Assembly: GCA_020441225.1 (NCBI GenBank)
Contig: JAGRMP010000109.1
Span: forward strand, 3,782 to 15,425
Origin: Maritimibacter sp.
Lineage (GTDB): Bacteria; Pseudomonadota; Alphaproteobacteria; Rhodobacterales; Rhodobacteraceae
Length of the DNA stretch: 11,644 nt
Direction of reading: 5' to 3'
In this document: in pieces, positions 5,390 through 11,644 of the stretch
How the letters are laid out: every line of letters starts with the position of its first letter
Numbering within the stretch: position 1 is the first letter of the stretch
Notes under the pieces: generated by a model
Databases searched by the model: none
Told to the model about the DNA's origin: nothing
Seen by the model: the letters and a program-made list of their open reading frames with translations, nothing else
Translations under genes and position numbers: made by a program

Positions 5390-7477
5390 ATGCCAAAAAG
5401 CGTCTATATCGCGTCGACCGGACGGGACAGCGGCAAGTCGATCATCGTTTTCGGGATGATGGAATACCTTCTCGGGCGGTCGCACCGGATCGGGTATTTC
5501 AAACCCATCGCCACCGACAGCACCACCGGGCGCGATACCATGTCGCTGGTGTCGGAACATTGGAAACAGGCGATGGCGGGGCGCGTGGTCTCGGCCTTCA
5601 CCCAGGAAGAAGCCGACGAGATCCAGGCCCGCGACGGGGTCCAGGCGCTGCACAAGGGCATTCTCGAGGCCTATTCCAAACTCGAGAAGGAGTGCGATTT
5701 CGTCCTCTGCTCGGGCACCAATTTCTCGCGCAGCACCTCGGCCTTCGAATTCGAGTTCAACATCGACATCGCCAAGAACCTCGGCGCCTCGCTGCTGCCG
5801 GTGATCTCGGGCCACGACATCTCGACCAAGTCCGCCATCGAACGGCTGCGCTCGCTGCTCGCGATGGTCGAGGAAAACCATACGCCGGTGCTGGCCGCGG
5901 TGGTCAACCGCGTGCCGCCCGAGACGCTCACCGACATGCGCGCCGACCTCACCAAGGCATTTCGCGGCAAGCCCCCGGTCTTCGTGGTGCCGAACGAGCC
6001 GTCGCTCTCGCGCCCCACGGTGCGCGACATTGCCGATGTCGAGGGGGTGACCCGGTTCTCGGTCACCCAGGACACGCTGGTGCGCGAAGTCTGCGACATC
6101 AAGGTCGCCGCGATGGGGGTGCCCAATTTCCTCGGCTACATCGTCGAGGGCGAGCTGGTCATTACCCCCGGCGACCGCGCCGACATCCTGACCGCCTGCC
6201 TGCTCGCGCATCGCTCGCCCAACTATCCCGACATCGCCGGCGTGGTGCTGACCGGCGGGCTCCTGCCCGAGGAACCGGTGGTCCGGCTGATGACCGGATC
6301 GGGTCGCAGCCCGCTGCCGGTGCTCACGATCAAGGACGATACGTTCCGCGCGGTGCAGAAGATCGAGAACAAGCGCGGCTGGCTCTCGCCCAAGGAGCCC
6401 AAGAAGCTCGCGACCGCGATGAAGCTGTTCCAGTCCTCGGTCGATGTCGACGCCATGGGGCTCGAATTCGCCCCGCTCAAGGATGGGCCGGTGACGCCGC
6501 TGATGTTCGAGCAGAAGCTGCTCATGCGTGCCGCCGCCGATCGCAAGCGGATCGTCCTGCCCGAGGGCGAAGACCACCGCATCCTGCGCGCCACCGTCGC
6601 CCTCAAGGCGCGCGGCGTGGCCGAGATCGTGCTGCTCGGCAACCAGGACACCGTGCGCCGCCGCGCCATCGACGACGGGCTCGCGCTCGACGGGATCGAA
6701 GTGATCGACCCGGCGACCTCGCCGCTCCTGAACGGCTTCATCGACGAATACCTCAGGCTGCGGCAGCACAAGGGCATCACCTACCCGGTGGCCAAGGACC
6801 GGATGATCGACCCGAGCTATTTCGGCACCATGATGGTGCAGATGGGCGAGGCCGACGGCATGGTCTCGGGCGCGGTCTCGACCACCGCGCACACGATCCG
6901 CCCGGCCTTCGAATTCGTAAAGACCCAACCGGGCATCTCGCTGGTCTCCTCGGTGTTCCTGATGTGCCTCGAAGACCGGGTGCTGGTCTACGGCGATTGT
7001 GCCGTGAACCCGAGCCCCACCGCCGATGAACTCGCCGACATCGCGATCAGCTCCGCCGCCACCTCGGCGATGTTCGGCATCGAACCCCGGATCGCCATGC
7101 TGTCCTATTCCTCGGGCAATTCCGGCAGCGGCGAAGATGTCGACCGGGTGCGCGAGGCGACCCGGATCGTCCGCGAGAAACGCCCCGATCTGCTGGTCGA
7201 GGGGCCGATCCAGTACGACGCCGCGGCCGAGATGTCGGTGGCGAAATCCAAGATGCCCGGCAGCGCGGTCGCTGGCCGGGCAACGGTCTTCATCTTCCCC
7301 GACCTCAACGCCGGCAACAACGCCTACAAGGCGGTCCAGCGCACCGCCCACGCGCTTGCCATCGGCCCGGTGCTGCAGGGGCTCAAGAAACCGGTGAACG
7401 ATCTCTCGCGCGGCTGCACCGTGCCCGACATCGTCAACACCGTCGCCATCACCGCGATCCAGGCGCAGGAACTATGA
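5390..7477 (+). CDS. pta: Phosphate acetyltransferase, long form
   Basis: Interconverts acetyl-CoA and phosphate with acetyl phosphate and CoA in the cytoplasm. At 695 residues it is the long form. The N-terminal P-loop NTPase-like domain opens MPKSVYIASTGRDSGKSIIV, with the nucleotide loop at about 9-17; a DRTGG domain follows at about 210-330, including the GYIVEGELVITPGDRADIL stretch; the catalytic PTA_PTB domain runs from about 370 to the end. Its signature NDLSRGCTVPDIVNTVAITA holds Ser673, Arg674 and Cys676, equivalent to the Ser-Arg-Gly-Cys of the Methanosarcina enzyme, whereas E. coli Pta has Ala at the Cys position. The ATG at 5390 has GGACAG six bases away. The stop overlaps the ackA start (ATGA). 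The N-terminal domains are regulatory in other long Ptas; that is not shown here. Confidence 0.97.
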   Translation: MPKSVYIASTGRDSGKSIIVFGMMEYLLGRSHRIGYFKPIATDSTTGRDTMSLVSEHWKQAMAGRVVSAFTQEEADEIQARDGVQALHKGILEAYSKLEKECDFVLCSGTNFSRSTSAFEFEFNIDIAKNLGASLLPVISGHDISTKSAIERLRSLLAMVEENHTPVLAAVVNRVPPETLTDMRADLTKAFRGKPPVFVVPNEPSLSRPTVRDIADVEGVTRFSVTQDTLVREVCDIKVAAMGVPNFLGYIVEGELVITPGDRADILTACLLAHRSPNYPDIAGVVLTGGLLPEEPVVRLMTGSGRSPLPVLTIKDDTFRAVQKIENKRGWLSPKEPKKLATAMKLFQSSVDVDAMGLEFAPLKDGPVTPLMFEQKLLMRAAADRKRIVLPEGEDHRILRATVALKARGVAEIVLLGNQDTVRRRAIDDGLALDGIEVIDPATSPLLNGFIDEYLRLRQHKGITYPVAKDRMIDPSYFGTMMVQMGEADGMVSGAVSTTAHTIRPAFEFVKTQPGISLVSSVFLMCLEDRVLVYGDCAVNPSPTADELADIAISSAATSAMFGIEPRIAMLSYSSGNSGSGEDVDRVREATRIVREKRPDLLVEGPIQYDAAAEMSVAKSKMPGSAVAGRATVFIFPDLNAGNNAYKAVQRTAHALAIGPVLQGLKKPVNDLSRGCTVPDIVNTVAITAIQAQEL

Positions 7478-8676
7478 CCCTTATCGCCATCGTCAACTGC
7501 GGCAGTTCCTCGATCAAGTTCCGCGCCCTCGACCCGGCGAGCGGCACCGCCCATGCCGACGGCACCGTCGAGGGCATCGGCGAGCCCGCGGGCCGTCTCC
7601 GGCTGCGCTTTCCGGGCCGCGACGGGGCCGCCGATCTCGATGTGACCGGGTCGTTCGCGGACCACCGCGCCGGGATCGACCGGCTGTTTCACGAGGTCCT
7701 CGCGACCGGCGTGCTGGAGGCGGCGGGCGGGCTCGCCTGCATCGGCCACCGGGTGGTGCATGGCGGCGAGGATTTCACCCAGCCGGTGCGCATCACCCCG
7801 GGCGTGCTCGACGCGATCCGCCGCCAGGTCCCGCTCGCGCCGCTGCACAACCCCGCCAACATCACCGGCATCGAGGCGGCGATGGCGGTGGCCCCCGACA
7901 TCCCCCATGTCGCCGTCTTCGACACCGCCTTTCACCAGACCATGCCAGCGCAGGCCTACCGCTACGCCGTGCCGACCCGGCTTTACGACGAGCTCAAGGT
8001 CCGGCGTTACGGCTTCCACGGCACCTCGCACGCCTATGTCTCCCGCGCGGCGGCGGCCTTTCTCGGTCTTCCCGCAGAAGCGTTTAACGGCATCGTCCTG
8101 CACCTCGGCAACGGCGCCAGCGTGACCGCGATCCGGGGCGGCAGGAGCGTCGACACTTCGATGGGGCTCACGCCGCTCGAAGGGCTGGTGATGGGCACCC
8201 GCTCGGGCGACATCGACCCGGCGCTGCACCGGTTCCTGGCCGAAAACGCCGGTATGAGCGTGAAAGACATCGACGCGATGCTGAACCGCGACAGCGGGCT
8301 CAAGGGGCTGTGCGGCGACAACGACATGCGCGCGATCGAAGCGCGGATGGAGGGCGGCGACGAGACCGCGCGCCTTGCCTTCGACATCTTCGCCTACCGC
8401 GCGCGCAAATACCTCGGCGCCTACATGGCGGTGCTGGGCCGGGTCGATGCGGTGGTCTTCACCGCCGGGATCGGGGAAAACTCGCCGCCCGTGCGCGAAG
8501 CGATCTGTTCCGGGCTGGAGCCCCTCGGCATCGCCCTCGACCCCACCCGCAACGCCGGGCGCGGCGGGCCGAAAGAGATCAGCGCCGAGGGCAGCCGCAC
8601 CCGGGTTCTGGTGATCCCGACCGAGGAAGAGCTGGAAATCGCCGTCCAGGCGCTCGCCTGTATCGAGGGAGCCTAG
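7474..8676 (+). CDS. ackA: Acetate kinase
   Basis: Transfers phosphate between acetyl phosphate and ADP, making acetate and ATP, or the reverse when acetate is assimilated. The 400 residues match family length. Visible sites, matched to the Methanosarcina enzyme, are Asn8 in IVNCGSSSIKF, Arg93 in GHRVVHGGE, His125, Asp150 in VFDTAFHQTMP, His182 in YGFHGTSHAYV, Arg243 in VMGTRSGDIDP, and Glu385 in PTEEELEIA; the adenosine loops HLGNGAS and TAGIGENSPPVR are also intact. No key residue is missing, so the enzyme should be active. CAGGA stands four bases before the ATG, which overlaps the pta stop, so expression is coupled. Its stop is only six bases from the stop of the convergent ispE gene, with both stops inside one small inverted repeat. 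Confidence 0.98.
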   Translation: MTLIAIVNCGSSSIKFRALDPASGTAHADGTVEGIGEPAGRLRLRFPGRDGAADLDVTGSFADHRAGIDRLFHEVLATGVLEAAGGLACIGHRVVHGGEDFTQPVRITPGVLDAIRRQVPLAPLHNPANITGIEAAMAVAPDIPHVAVFDTAFHQTMPAQAYRYAVPTRLYDELKVRRYGFHGTSHAYVSRAAAAFLGLPAEAFNGIVLHLGNGASVTAIRGGRSVDTSMGLTPLEGLVMGTRSGDIDPALHRFLAENAGMSVKDIDAMLNRDSGLKGLCGDNDMRAIEARMEGGDETARLAFDIFAYRARKYLGAYMAVLGRVDAVVFTAGIGENSPPVREAICSGLEPLGIALDPTRNAGRGGPKEISAEGSRTRVLVIPTEEELEIAVQALACIEGA

Positions 8677-8686
8677 GCGCCCCTAG
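8673..8686. repeat. Inverted repeat holding the stop codons of ackA and ispE
   Basis: CTAGG-CGCC-CCTAG is a perfect 5-bp dyad with a 4-base loop. The TAG of ackA (8674-8676) lies in the left arm and the TAG of ispE (8683-8685, minus strand) in the right arm. There is no T run on either strand, so it is not a typical terminator. Confidence 0.6.
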
Positions 8687-9510
8687 CGCAGGGTCGCGGC
8701 TCTCACCCACCAATCGGGCTGCGCCTCGGCCAAGGCCTCCGCCGCCATGTCCGCTTCGGCCCGCTCCTCGAACAGCGCAAAACACGTCGCGCCCGAGCCC
8801 GACATCCGCGCGAACCGCGCGCCCGGCAGCGCGCGCAAAGCCTCCAGCACCTCGCCGATCACCGGGAACAGCGCCATCGCCGGCGCTTCGAGATCGTTGC
8901 GTTGATTCGAGATCCAGTCGACCGCCGACCAGGCGCCGCGCCAGCGCGGAATGCGCTTGGGCATCGGCGCCCCGGCCTTGTCCGTGAGTGCGGCAAAGAC
9001 CTCTGGCGTCGACACCGCGACGCCGGGGTTCGCGAGCACCGCGAAAAGCTCGGGCATCCCCTCGACCGGCTGCACCTCTTCGCCGATCCCGCGCATCCGC
9101 GCCGCCTGCCGCATCAGGCAGACCCGCACGTCGGCGCCGAGCTCCACCGCACCCGCGGGGATCGTGTTCGTCCCGGTGAGGTCCGCCATGGCATAGAGCG
9201 TGGCCGCCGCATCCGACGAGCCGCCGCCGATCCCCGCCGCCATCGGCAGGTGTTTCTCAATACTGATCGCCACCGGCTGTTCGAACAGTGCCGCGGCCCG
9301 GGCGGCGAGGTTGCTCGCGTCGGTGGGCACGCCTTCGGCCATCGGCCCGGTGATCTCCAGCGTGGTCTCGTCCGCGGGCATCACCCGCACCCGGTCGCCG
9401 ACATCGGCAAAGACCACGAGGCTGTCGAGCAGGTGGTACCCGTCGTCGCGCTGTCCGGTGACGTGCAGGGTGAGGTTGATCTTGGCCGGGGCGAAGGTGC
9501 GCGACATCAT
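8683..9510 (-). CDS. ispE: 4-(cytidine 5'-diphospho)-2-C-methyl-D-erythritol kinase
   Basis: Phosphorylates CDP-methylerythritol, the fourth step of the MEP pathway to isopentenyl and dimethylallyl diphosphate, in the cytoplasm. The 275 residues belong to the GHMP kinase fold: FAPAKINLTLHVTG with Lys10, GYHLLDSLVVFADVGD (24-39), the ATP-binding glycine/serine loop LPMAAGIGGGSSDAAATL (88-105), and ARMSGSGATCFALF near the C-terminus. Asp127 in LGADV corresponds to the catalytic Asp141 of E. coli IspE. The residue after GADV is Arg, where E. coli has Pro. The first ATG (9510) overlaps the stop of the upstream TPR gene and has GGAGG ten bases before it; the second ATG (9507) is an alternative. 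It is the second gene of a TPR-ispE unit and supplies precursor to the prenyl synthase encoded elsewhere in the window. Confidence 0.96.
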   Translation of the reverse strand: MMSRTFAPAKINLTLHVTGQRDDGYHLLDSLVVFADVGDRVRVMPADETTLEITGPMAEGVPTDASNLAARAAALFEQPVAISIEKHLPMAAGIGGGSSDAAATLYAMADLTGTNTIPAGAVELGADVRVCLMRQAARMRGIGEEVQPVEGMPELFAVLANPGVAVSTPEVFAALTDKAGAPMPKRIPRWRGAWSAVDWISNQRNDLEAPAMALFPVIGEVLEALRALPGARFARMSGSGATCFALFEERAEADMAAEALAEAQPDWWVRAATLR

Positions 9511-11210
9511 TGCGAGATCGCCTCCCCGCCTTCTTCTTCCAGCACCGCGTCGAGCCCCACTTCCAGCTTGCGCCGGATCCGGTCGGGGTTGAGCTCGTCG
9601 AGATCGGTGTCGTCGGTGACGAACGACAGCGCCCGGCGCCATTGGAACCGTGCTTCTCGCAGCCGACCGACCGCCCAGAACGTGTCGCCGAGATGGTCGT
9701 TGAGCACCGGTTCGAGCGGCAGAAGCTCGACCGCGCGTTCCATTTCCGCGACCGCGTCGTCGTAACGGCCGAGCCGGTAATAGACCCAGCCGAGCGAGTC
9801 GCGGATGTAGCCGTCGTAGGGTCGGGCGCCGACCGCGCGCTTGATCATGTCGAGCGCCTCGTCGAAATGCTCGCGCCGTTCCACCAGCGAATAGCCGAGG
9901 TAGTTGAGCACCGAGGGCTGGTCGGGGCTGAGCGCCAGCGCCTTGCGGAAATCGGCCTCCGCGGCCTCCCAGGTGCCGCGCCGTTCATAGGTGATGCCGC
10001 GCGCGAAATAGACCCGCCATTGCGATGGCTGCTCGGTGTCGTAGCGCGCGATCGCCGCGTCGTAATGCGGCGTCGCCTCGGCATAGCGGTGCTCGCTCCT
10101 GAGCGCGTCGCCGATGGCGGCATGCAGCACCGCGCTTTCGGGGTGGACCTGCACCGCGCTCGTGAGCACGGCGATGGCGTCATCGACCCGGCCGAGCGAT
10201 TTGAGCGCATTGGACTGGCCGAGCTGGGCCATCGGCCAGGCGGCGTCGTCCTCGGGCACCGCGGCATAGGCTTCGGCCGCGAGGGCGTAGCTCTCCATCT
10301 CGTCGAGCACCTGGGCGGCGACCAGCGACGCACCGACATGGCCGGGGTCGAGATAGCGCGCGATCCGGGCATAGACCAGCACCAGCCCCGGGTCGGTCTC
10401 GCCCCGGAGCGAATCCGCGACCTCGTAGAACAATTGCGCGATCCCCTCGCGCGGCCCGGCTATCGCGGTGAAGGGGATCGGTTTGCCGGCGACCAGCTCG
10501 TCGTGCAGCGTGACGAGTTCGGGGTCCTCGGCGTCGGGGAATGCCTCCGCGAGCATCTCCGCGGCGACCGGGTTGCGTTCGAGCTGGCTCAGCACCTGGA
10601 CATAGGCAAGGATCCCGGCACGGTTGAGCCGCAGCACGGTCTCGTCGCCGGAAAAGATCTCCGCAGCGCCCTCGTAATCGCCCACCAGCGCCAGCGCGAG
10701 GGCCTTCTGCAACAGCGCCGGTCGCCCGGCGGGCCCCTTTTCGATCAGGGCGTCGAAGCGTTCCAGCGCATCGCTCATCTTGCCCGCCCCGATGGCGGCC
10801 CAGGCCCGGACCATGTCGTCCATCAGACCGCCGACCGTAACCCCGTCTTCGAACTGGCGCTCGACGCTGTCCCAGTCTTCCTCGCGGATCGCACCGGCCA
10901 GGAGCACCAGCCCCGCGATCTGGTTGCCCTCGTCGACCGCGACAAGCCGACGGGCGACCGGCAATGCGGCATCGATCTCGCCGAGCCCGAGATGCGCCAT
11001 GACCAGCCCCTCGAGGAGCCCGGTGTTTTCCGGATCGGACACCAGCGCGCGGGTGCCGTACTCGACCACGGCGGCGTAGTCGCCGGCCCTGTCGGCTTCG
11101 CGGGCGGCGAGATAGGCGCCAAGGGTGTCGTCCTGTGCCAGACCGGGCAGGGCCACGGTGGCGAGGAGGGCTGCTAGCCCGAACGGGCGCAGGAAACGGG
11201 GGAGTGGCAA
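9507..11210 (-). CDS. Exported tetratricopeptide repeat protein
   Basis: A 567-residue protein with a signal peptide, MPLPRFLRPFGLAALLATVA then LPGLAQ, probably cut near residues 24-26, so it should act in the periplasm or at the envelope. The remainder is helical repeat: an N-terminal repeat beginning near residue 30 (LAAREADRAGDYAAVVEYGT), degenerate repeats in the middle, and four clear TPR units at about 397-535, including NYLGYSLVERREHFDEALDM and DSLGWVYYRLGRYDDAVAEM. TPRs bind other proteins; the partner is unknown. The start is taken as TTG at 11210 because GGAG stands seven bases upstream and the signal peptide begins there; the frame is open upstream but contains no nearby ATG. A palindrome lies at 11231-11246 in the leader. 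The stop overlaps the ispE start, a pairing also seen in related alphaproteobacteria. Confidence 0.9.
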   Translation of the reverse strand: MPLPRFLRPFGLAALLATVALPGLAQDDTLGAYLAAREADRAGDYAAVVEYGTRALVSDPENTGLLEGLVMAHLGLGEIDAALPVARRLVAVDEGNQIAGLVLLAGAIREEDWDSVERQFEDGVTVGGLMDDMVRAWAAIGAGKMSDALERFDALIEKGPAGRPALLQKALALALVGDYEGAAEIFSGDETVLRLNRAGILAYVQVLSQLERNPVAAEMLAEAFPDAEDPELVTLHDELVAGKPIPFTAIAGPREGIAQLFYEVADSLRGETDPGLVLVYARIARYLDPGHVGASLVAAQVLDEMESYALAAEAYAAVPEDDAAWPMAQLGQSNALKSLGRVDDAIAVLTSAVQVHPESAVLHAAIGDALRSEHRYAEATPHYDAAIARYDTEQPSQWRVYFARGITYERRGTWEAAEADFRKALALSPDQPSVLNYLGYSLVERREHFDEALDMIKRAVGARPYDGYIRDSLGWVYYRLGRYDDAVAEMERAVELLPLEPVLNDHLGDTFWAVGRLREARFQWRRALSFVTDDTDLDELNPDRIRRKLEVGLDAVLEEEGGEAISQ

Positions 11211-11230
11211 GGGCAGGCTCCGATCGGACA

Positions 11231-11246
11231 AGGTTGCCGACAACCT
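11231..11246. promoter_or_regulatory. Palindrome in the leader of the TPR-ispE unit
   Basis: AGGTTG-CCGA-CAACCT is a perfect 6-bp inverted repeat ending about 10 bases upstream of the GGAG ribosome site on the minus strand. A further AGGTTG half-site is at 11286-11291. It may be an operator or a leader hairpin that affects ribosome access. Confidence 0.45.
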
Positions 11247-11271
11247 ATGCGCCGGGGGAGGCCGGATCAAT
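11243..11271 (-). promoter_or_regulatory. Weak candidate promoter of the TPR-ispE unit
   Basis: On the minus strand TTGATC and TAGGTT are separated by 17 bases, upstream of the TTG start. The -35 element is good and the -10 element matches only three of six bases. The -10 overlaps the left edge of the palindrome at 11231-11246, which would suit repression. Confidence 0.3.
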
Positions 11272-11402
11272 CCACGCCATGACACAGGTTGTTGTGCTCG
11301 TTCGCCCGGGCTCGCCCATCGACCGTGAGGCACGCGGTGACTGGGGCAGGGCATCGGGGTTTGCCCCCCCGAACCGCCGGGAGGGATTTCGAGATCAGCG
11401 AA

Positions 11403-11443
11403 GGGGCGGGCGCGACGGAGCGTTCCGCGTTGCCCGCAGCCCC
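11403..11443 (-). terminator. Long hairpin directly after ETF-QO, possible terminator
   Basis: GGGGC next to the stop codon pairs with GCCCC at the far end; inside, GGGC pairs with GCCC and CGGA with TCCG around an ACGC loop, with small bulges between. Only TT follows on the minus strand, so intrinsic termination would be weak. A second dyad, TCGGGG / CCCCGA (11354-11359 and 11367-11372), lies further downstream. Confidence 0.45.
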
Positions 11444-11644
11444 TCACATATTGCCGTAGTTCGGCCCGTCGCCGCCCTGCGGCACCGTCCAGGTGATGTT
11501 CTGCGACGGGTCCTTGATGTCGCAGGTCTTGCAGTGCACGCAGTTCTGCGCGTTGATCACGAACTTCGGATCGCGCTTGTTGACCTCGTCCTTATAGACA
11601 ACCTCGTAGACGCCGGCCGGGCAGTATAGCCGCGCCGGCTCGCC
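11444..11644 (-). CDS. Electron transfer flavoprotein-ubiquinone oxidoreductase, C-terminal end (5' part outside window)
   Basis: ETF-QO passes electrons from reduced electron transfer flavoprotein (fed by acyl-CoA and amino acid dehydrogenases) to ubiquinone at the inner membrane. The 66 residues seen are the C-terminal ferredoxin-like part: Cys8 in LYCPAGVYE, then Cys35, Cys38 and Cys41 in [19 protein letters not shown], together the four ligands of the 4Fe-4S cluster, followed by the conserved ending [12 protein letters not shown]. All four ligands are present. The frame is open to the window edge; full-length members are about 550 residues. A long hairpin directly abuts the stop. The gene is on the same strand as the TPR-ispE unit but 233 bases upstream, so read-through is possible though not shown. 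Confidence 0.95.
   Translation of the reverse strand, partial: GEPARLYCPAGVYEVVYKDEVNKRDPKFVINAQNCVHCKTCDIKDPSQNITWTVPQGGDGPNYGNM

Larger units (their letters stand above)
11211..11443. other. Intergenic region between ETF-QO and the TPR gene
   Basis: It holds the hairpin after ETF-QO, a second dyad, a weak candidate promoter and the AGGTTG palindrome. The plus-strand frame starting at 11279 (MTQVVVLVRPGSPI) has no ribosome site and runs antisense into ETF-QO, so I count no gene here. Confidence 0.55.

Noticed and set aside
5375..7351. 658-residue minus-strand frame antisense to pta
   Set aside because: It lies antisense to a complete, motif-rich pta, is rich in Arg/Gly/His/Asp as expected from the complement of GC-biased codons, and has no recognisable domain.
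11135..11629. Plus-strand frame of 164 residues near the right end
   Set aside because: It is antisense to ETF-QO at its 3' end, no ribosome site precedes the candidate ATGs, and the composition is that of a shadow frame.
1..11644. CRISPR array, tRNA, rRNA, insertion sequence, toxin-antitoxin or defence system
   Set aside because: None seen on reading through the window; the only tandem repeats are the short 9-base units described, and all long genes are housekeeping families.

Overview
The window is GC-rich, gene-dense bacterial chromosome and reads as an alphaproteobacterium of the Rhodobacterales/Rhodobacteraceae type. The evidence is the set of recognisable proteins (PhaB, a long-chain prenyl diphosphate synthase, a DUF2007 protein paired with a TrmN6-like methyltransferase, a TPR lipoprotein-like/exported protein followed by IspE, and ETF-QO) and their arrangement. 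The placement is inferred from protein resemblance, not from a database search. I see no rRNA, tRNA, CRISPR array, insertion sequence or phage gene; this is ordinary housekeeping chromosome with a few unexplained small elements.

Layout from left to right. (1) 1-456: 3' part of phaB (acetoacetyl-CoA reductase, polyhydroxybutyrate synthesis), closed by a strong intrinsic terminator. (2) 476-2600: a short, very arginine-rich ORF on the minus strand, divergent from a GcvA-like LysR regulator whose stop overlaps the start of a YddG-like EamA/DMT exporter (ATGA overlap), so regulator and exporter form one unit. (3) 2643-3929, minus strand: DUF2007 protein, TrmN6-like tRNA methyltransferase, then a separately promoted small YdcH/DUF465 coiled-coil protein. 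(4) 4018-5013, plus strand: long-chain polyprenyl diphosphate synthase for the ubiquinone side chain, divergent from the DUF2007 gene. (5) 5014-5389: a 376-base gap without a convincing gene but with several inverted repeats. (6) 5390-8676, plus strand: pta and ackA, overlapping by ATGA, a complete acetyl-CoA/acetyl phosphate/acetate module. (7) 8683-11210, minus strand: an exported TPR protein (probable TTG start) and ispE, overlapping by four bases. (8) 11444-11644, minus strand: the C-terminal end of ETF-ubiquinone oxidoreductase with its 4Fe-4S cysteine cluster.

Metabolically the genes centre on acetyl-CoA and quinone chemistry. phaB stores reducing power and acetyl units as polyester; pta-ackA converts acetyl-CoA to acetate with ATP formation (or the reverse); ispE supplies isoprenoid precursors by the MEP pathway; the prenyl synthase builds the ubiquinone tail; ETF-QO feeds electrons from fatty and amino acid oxidation into that quinone. 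No physical operon links these steps, so this is a thematic neighbourhood only.

I did not find a clearly new multi-gene system. The points most worth a second look are the arginine-rich small protein whose 3' coding end contains the phaB terminator, the structured gap before pta, a triple GGGACACGG repeat at the prenyl synthase start, and a palindrome between promoter and TTG start of the TPR gene.
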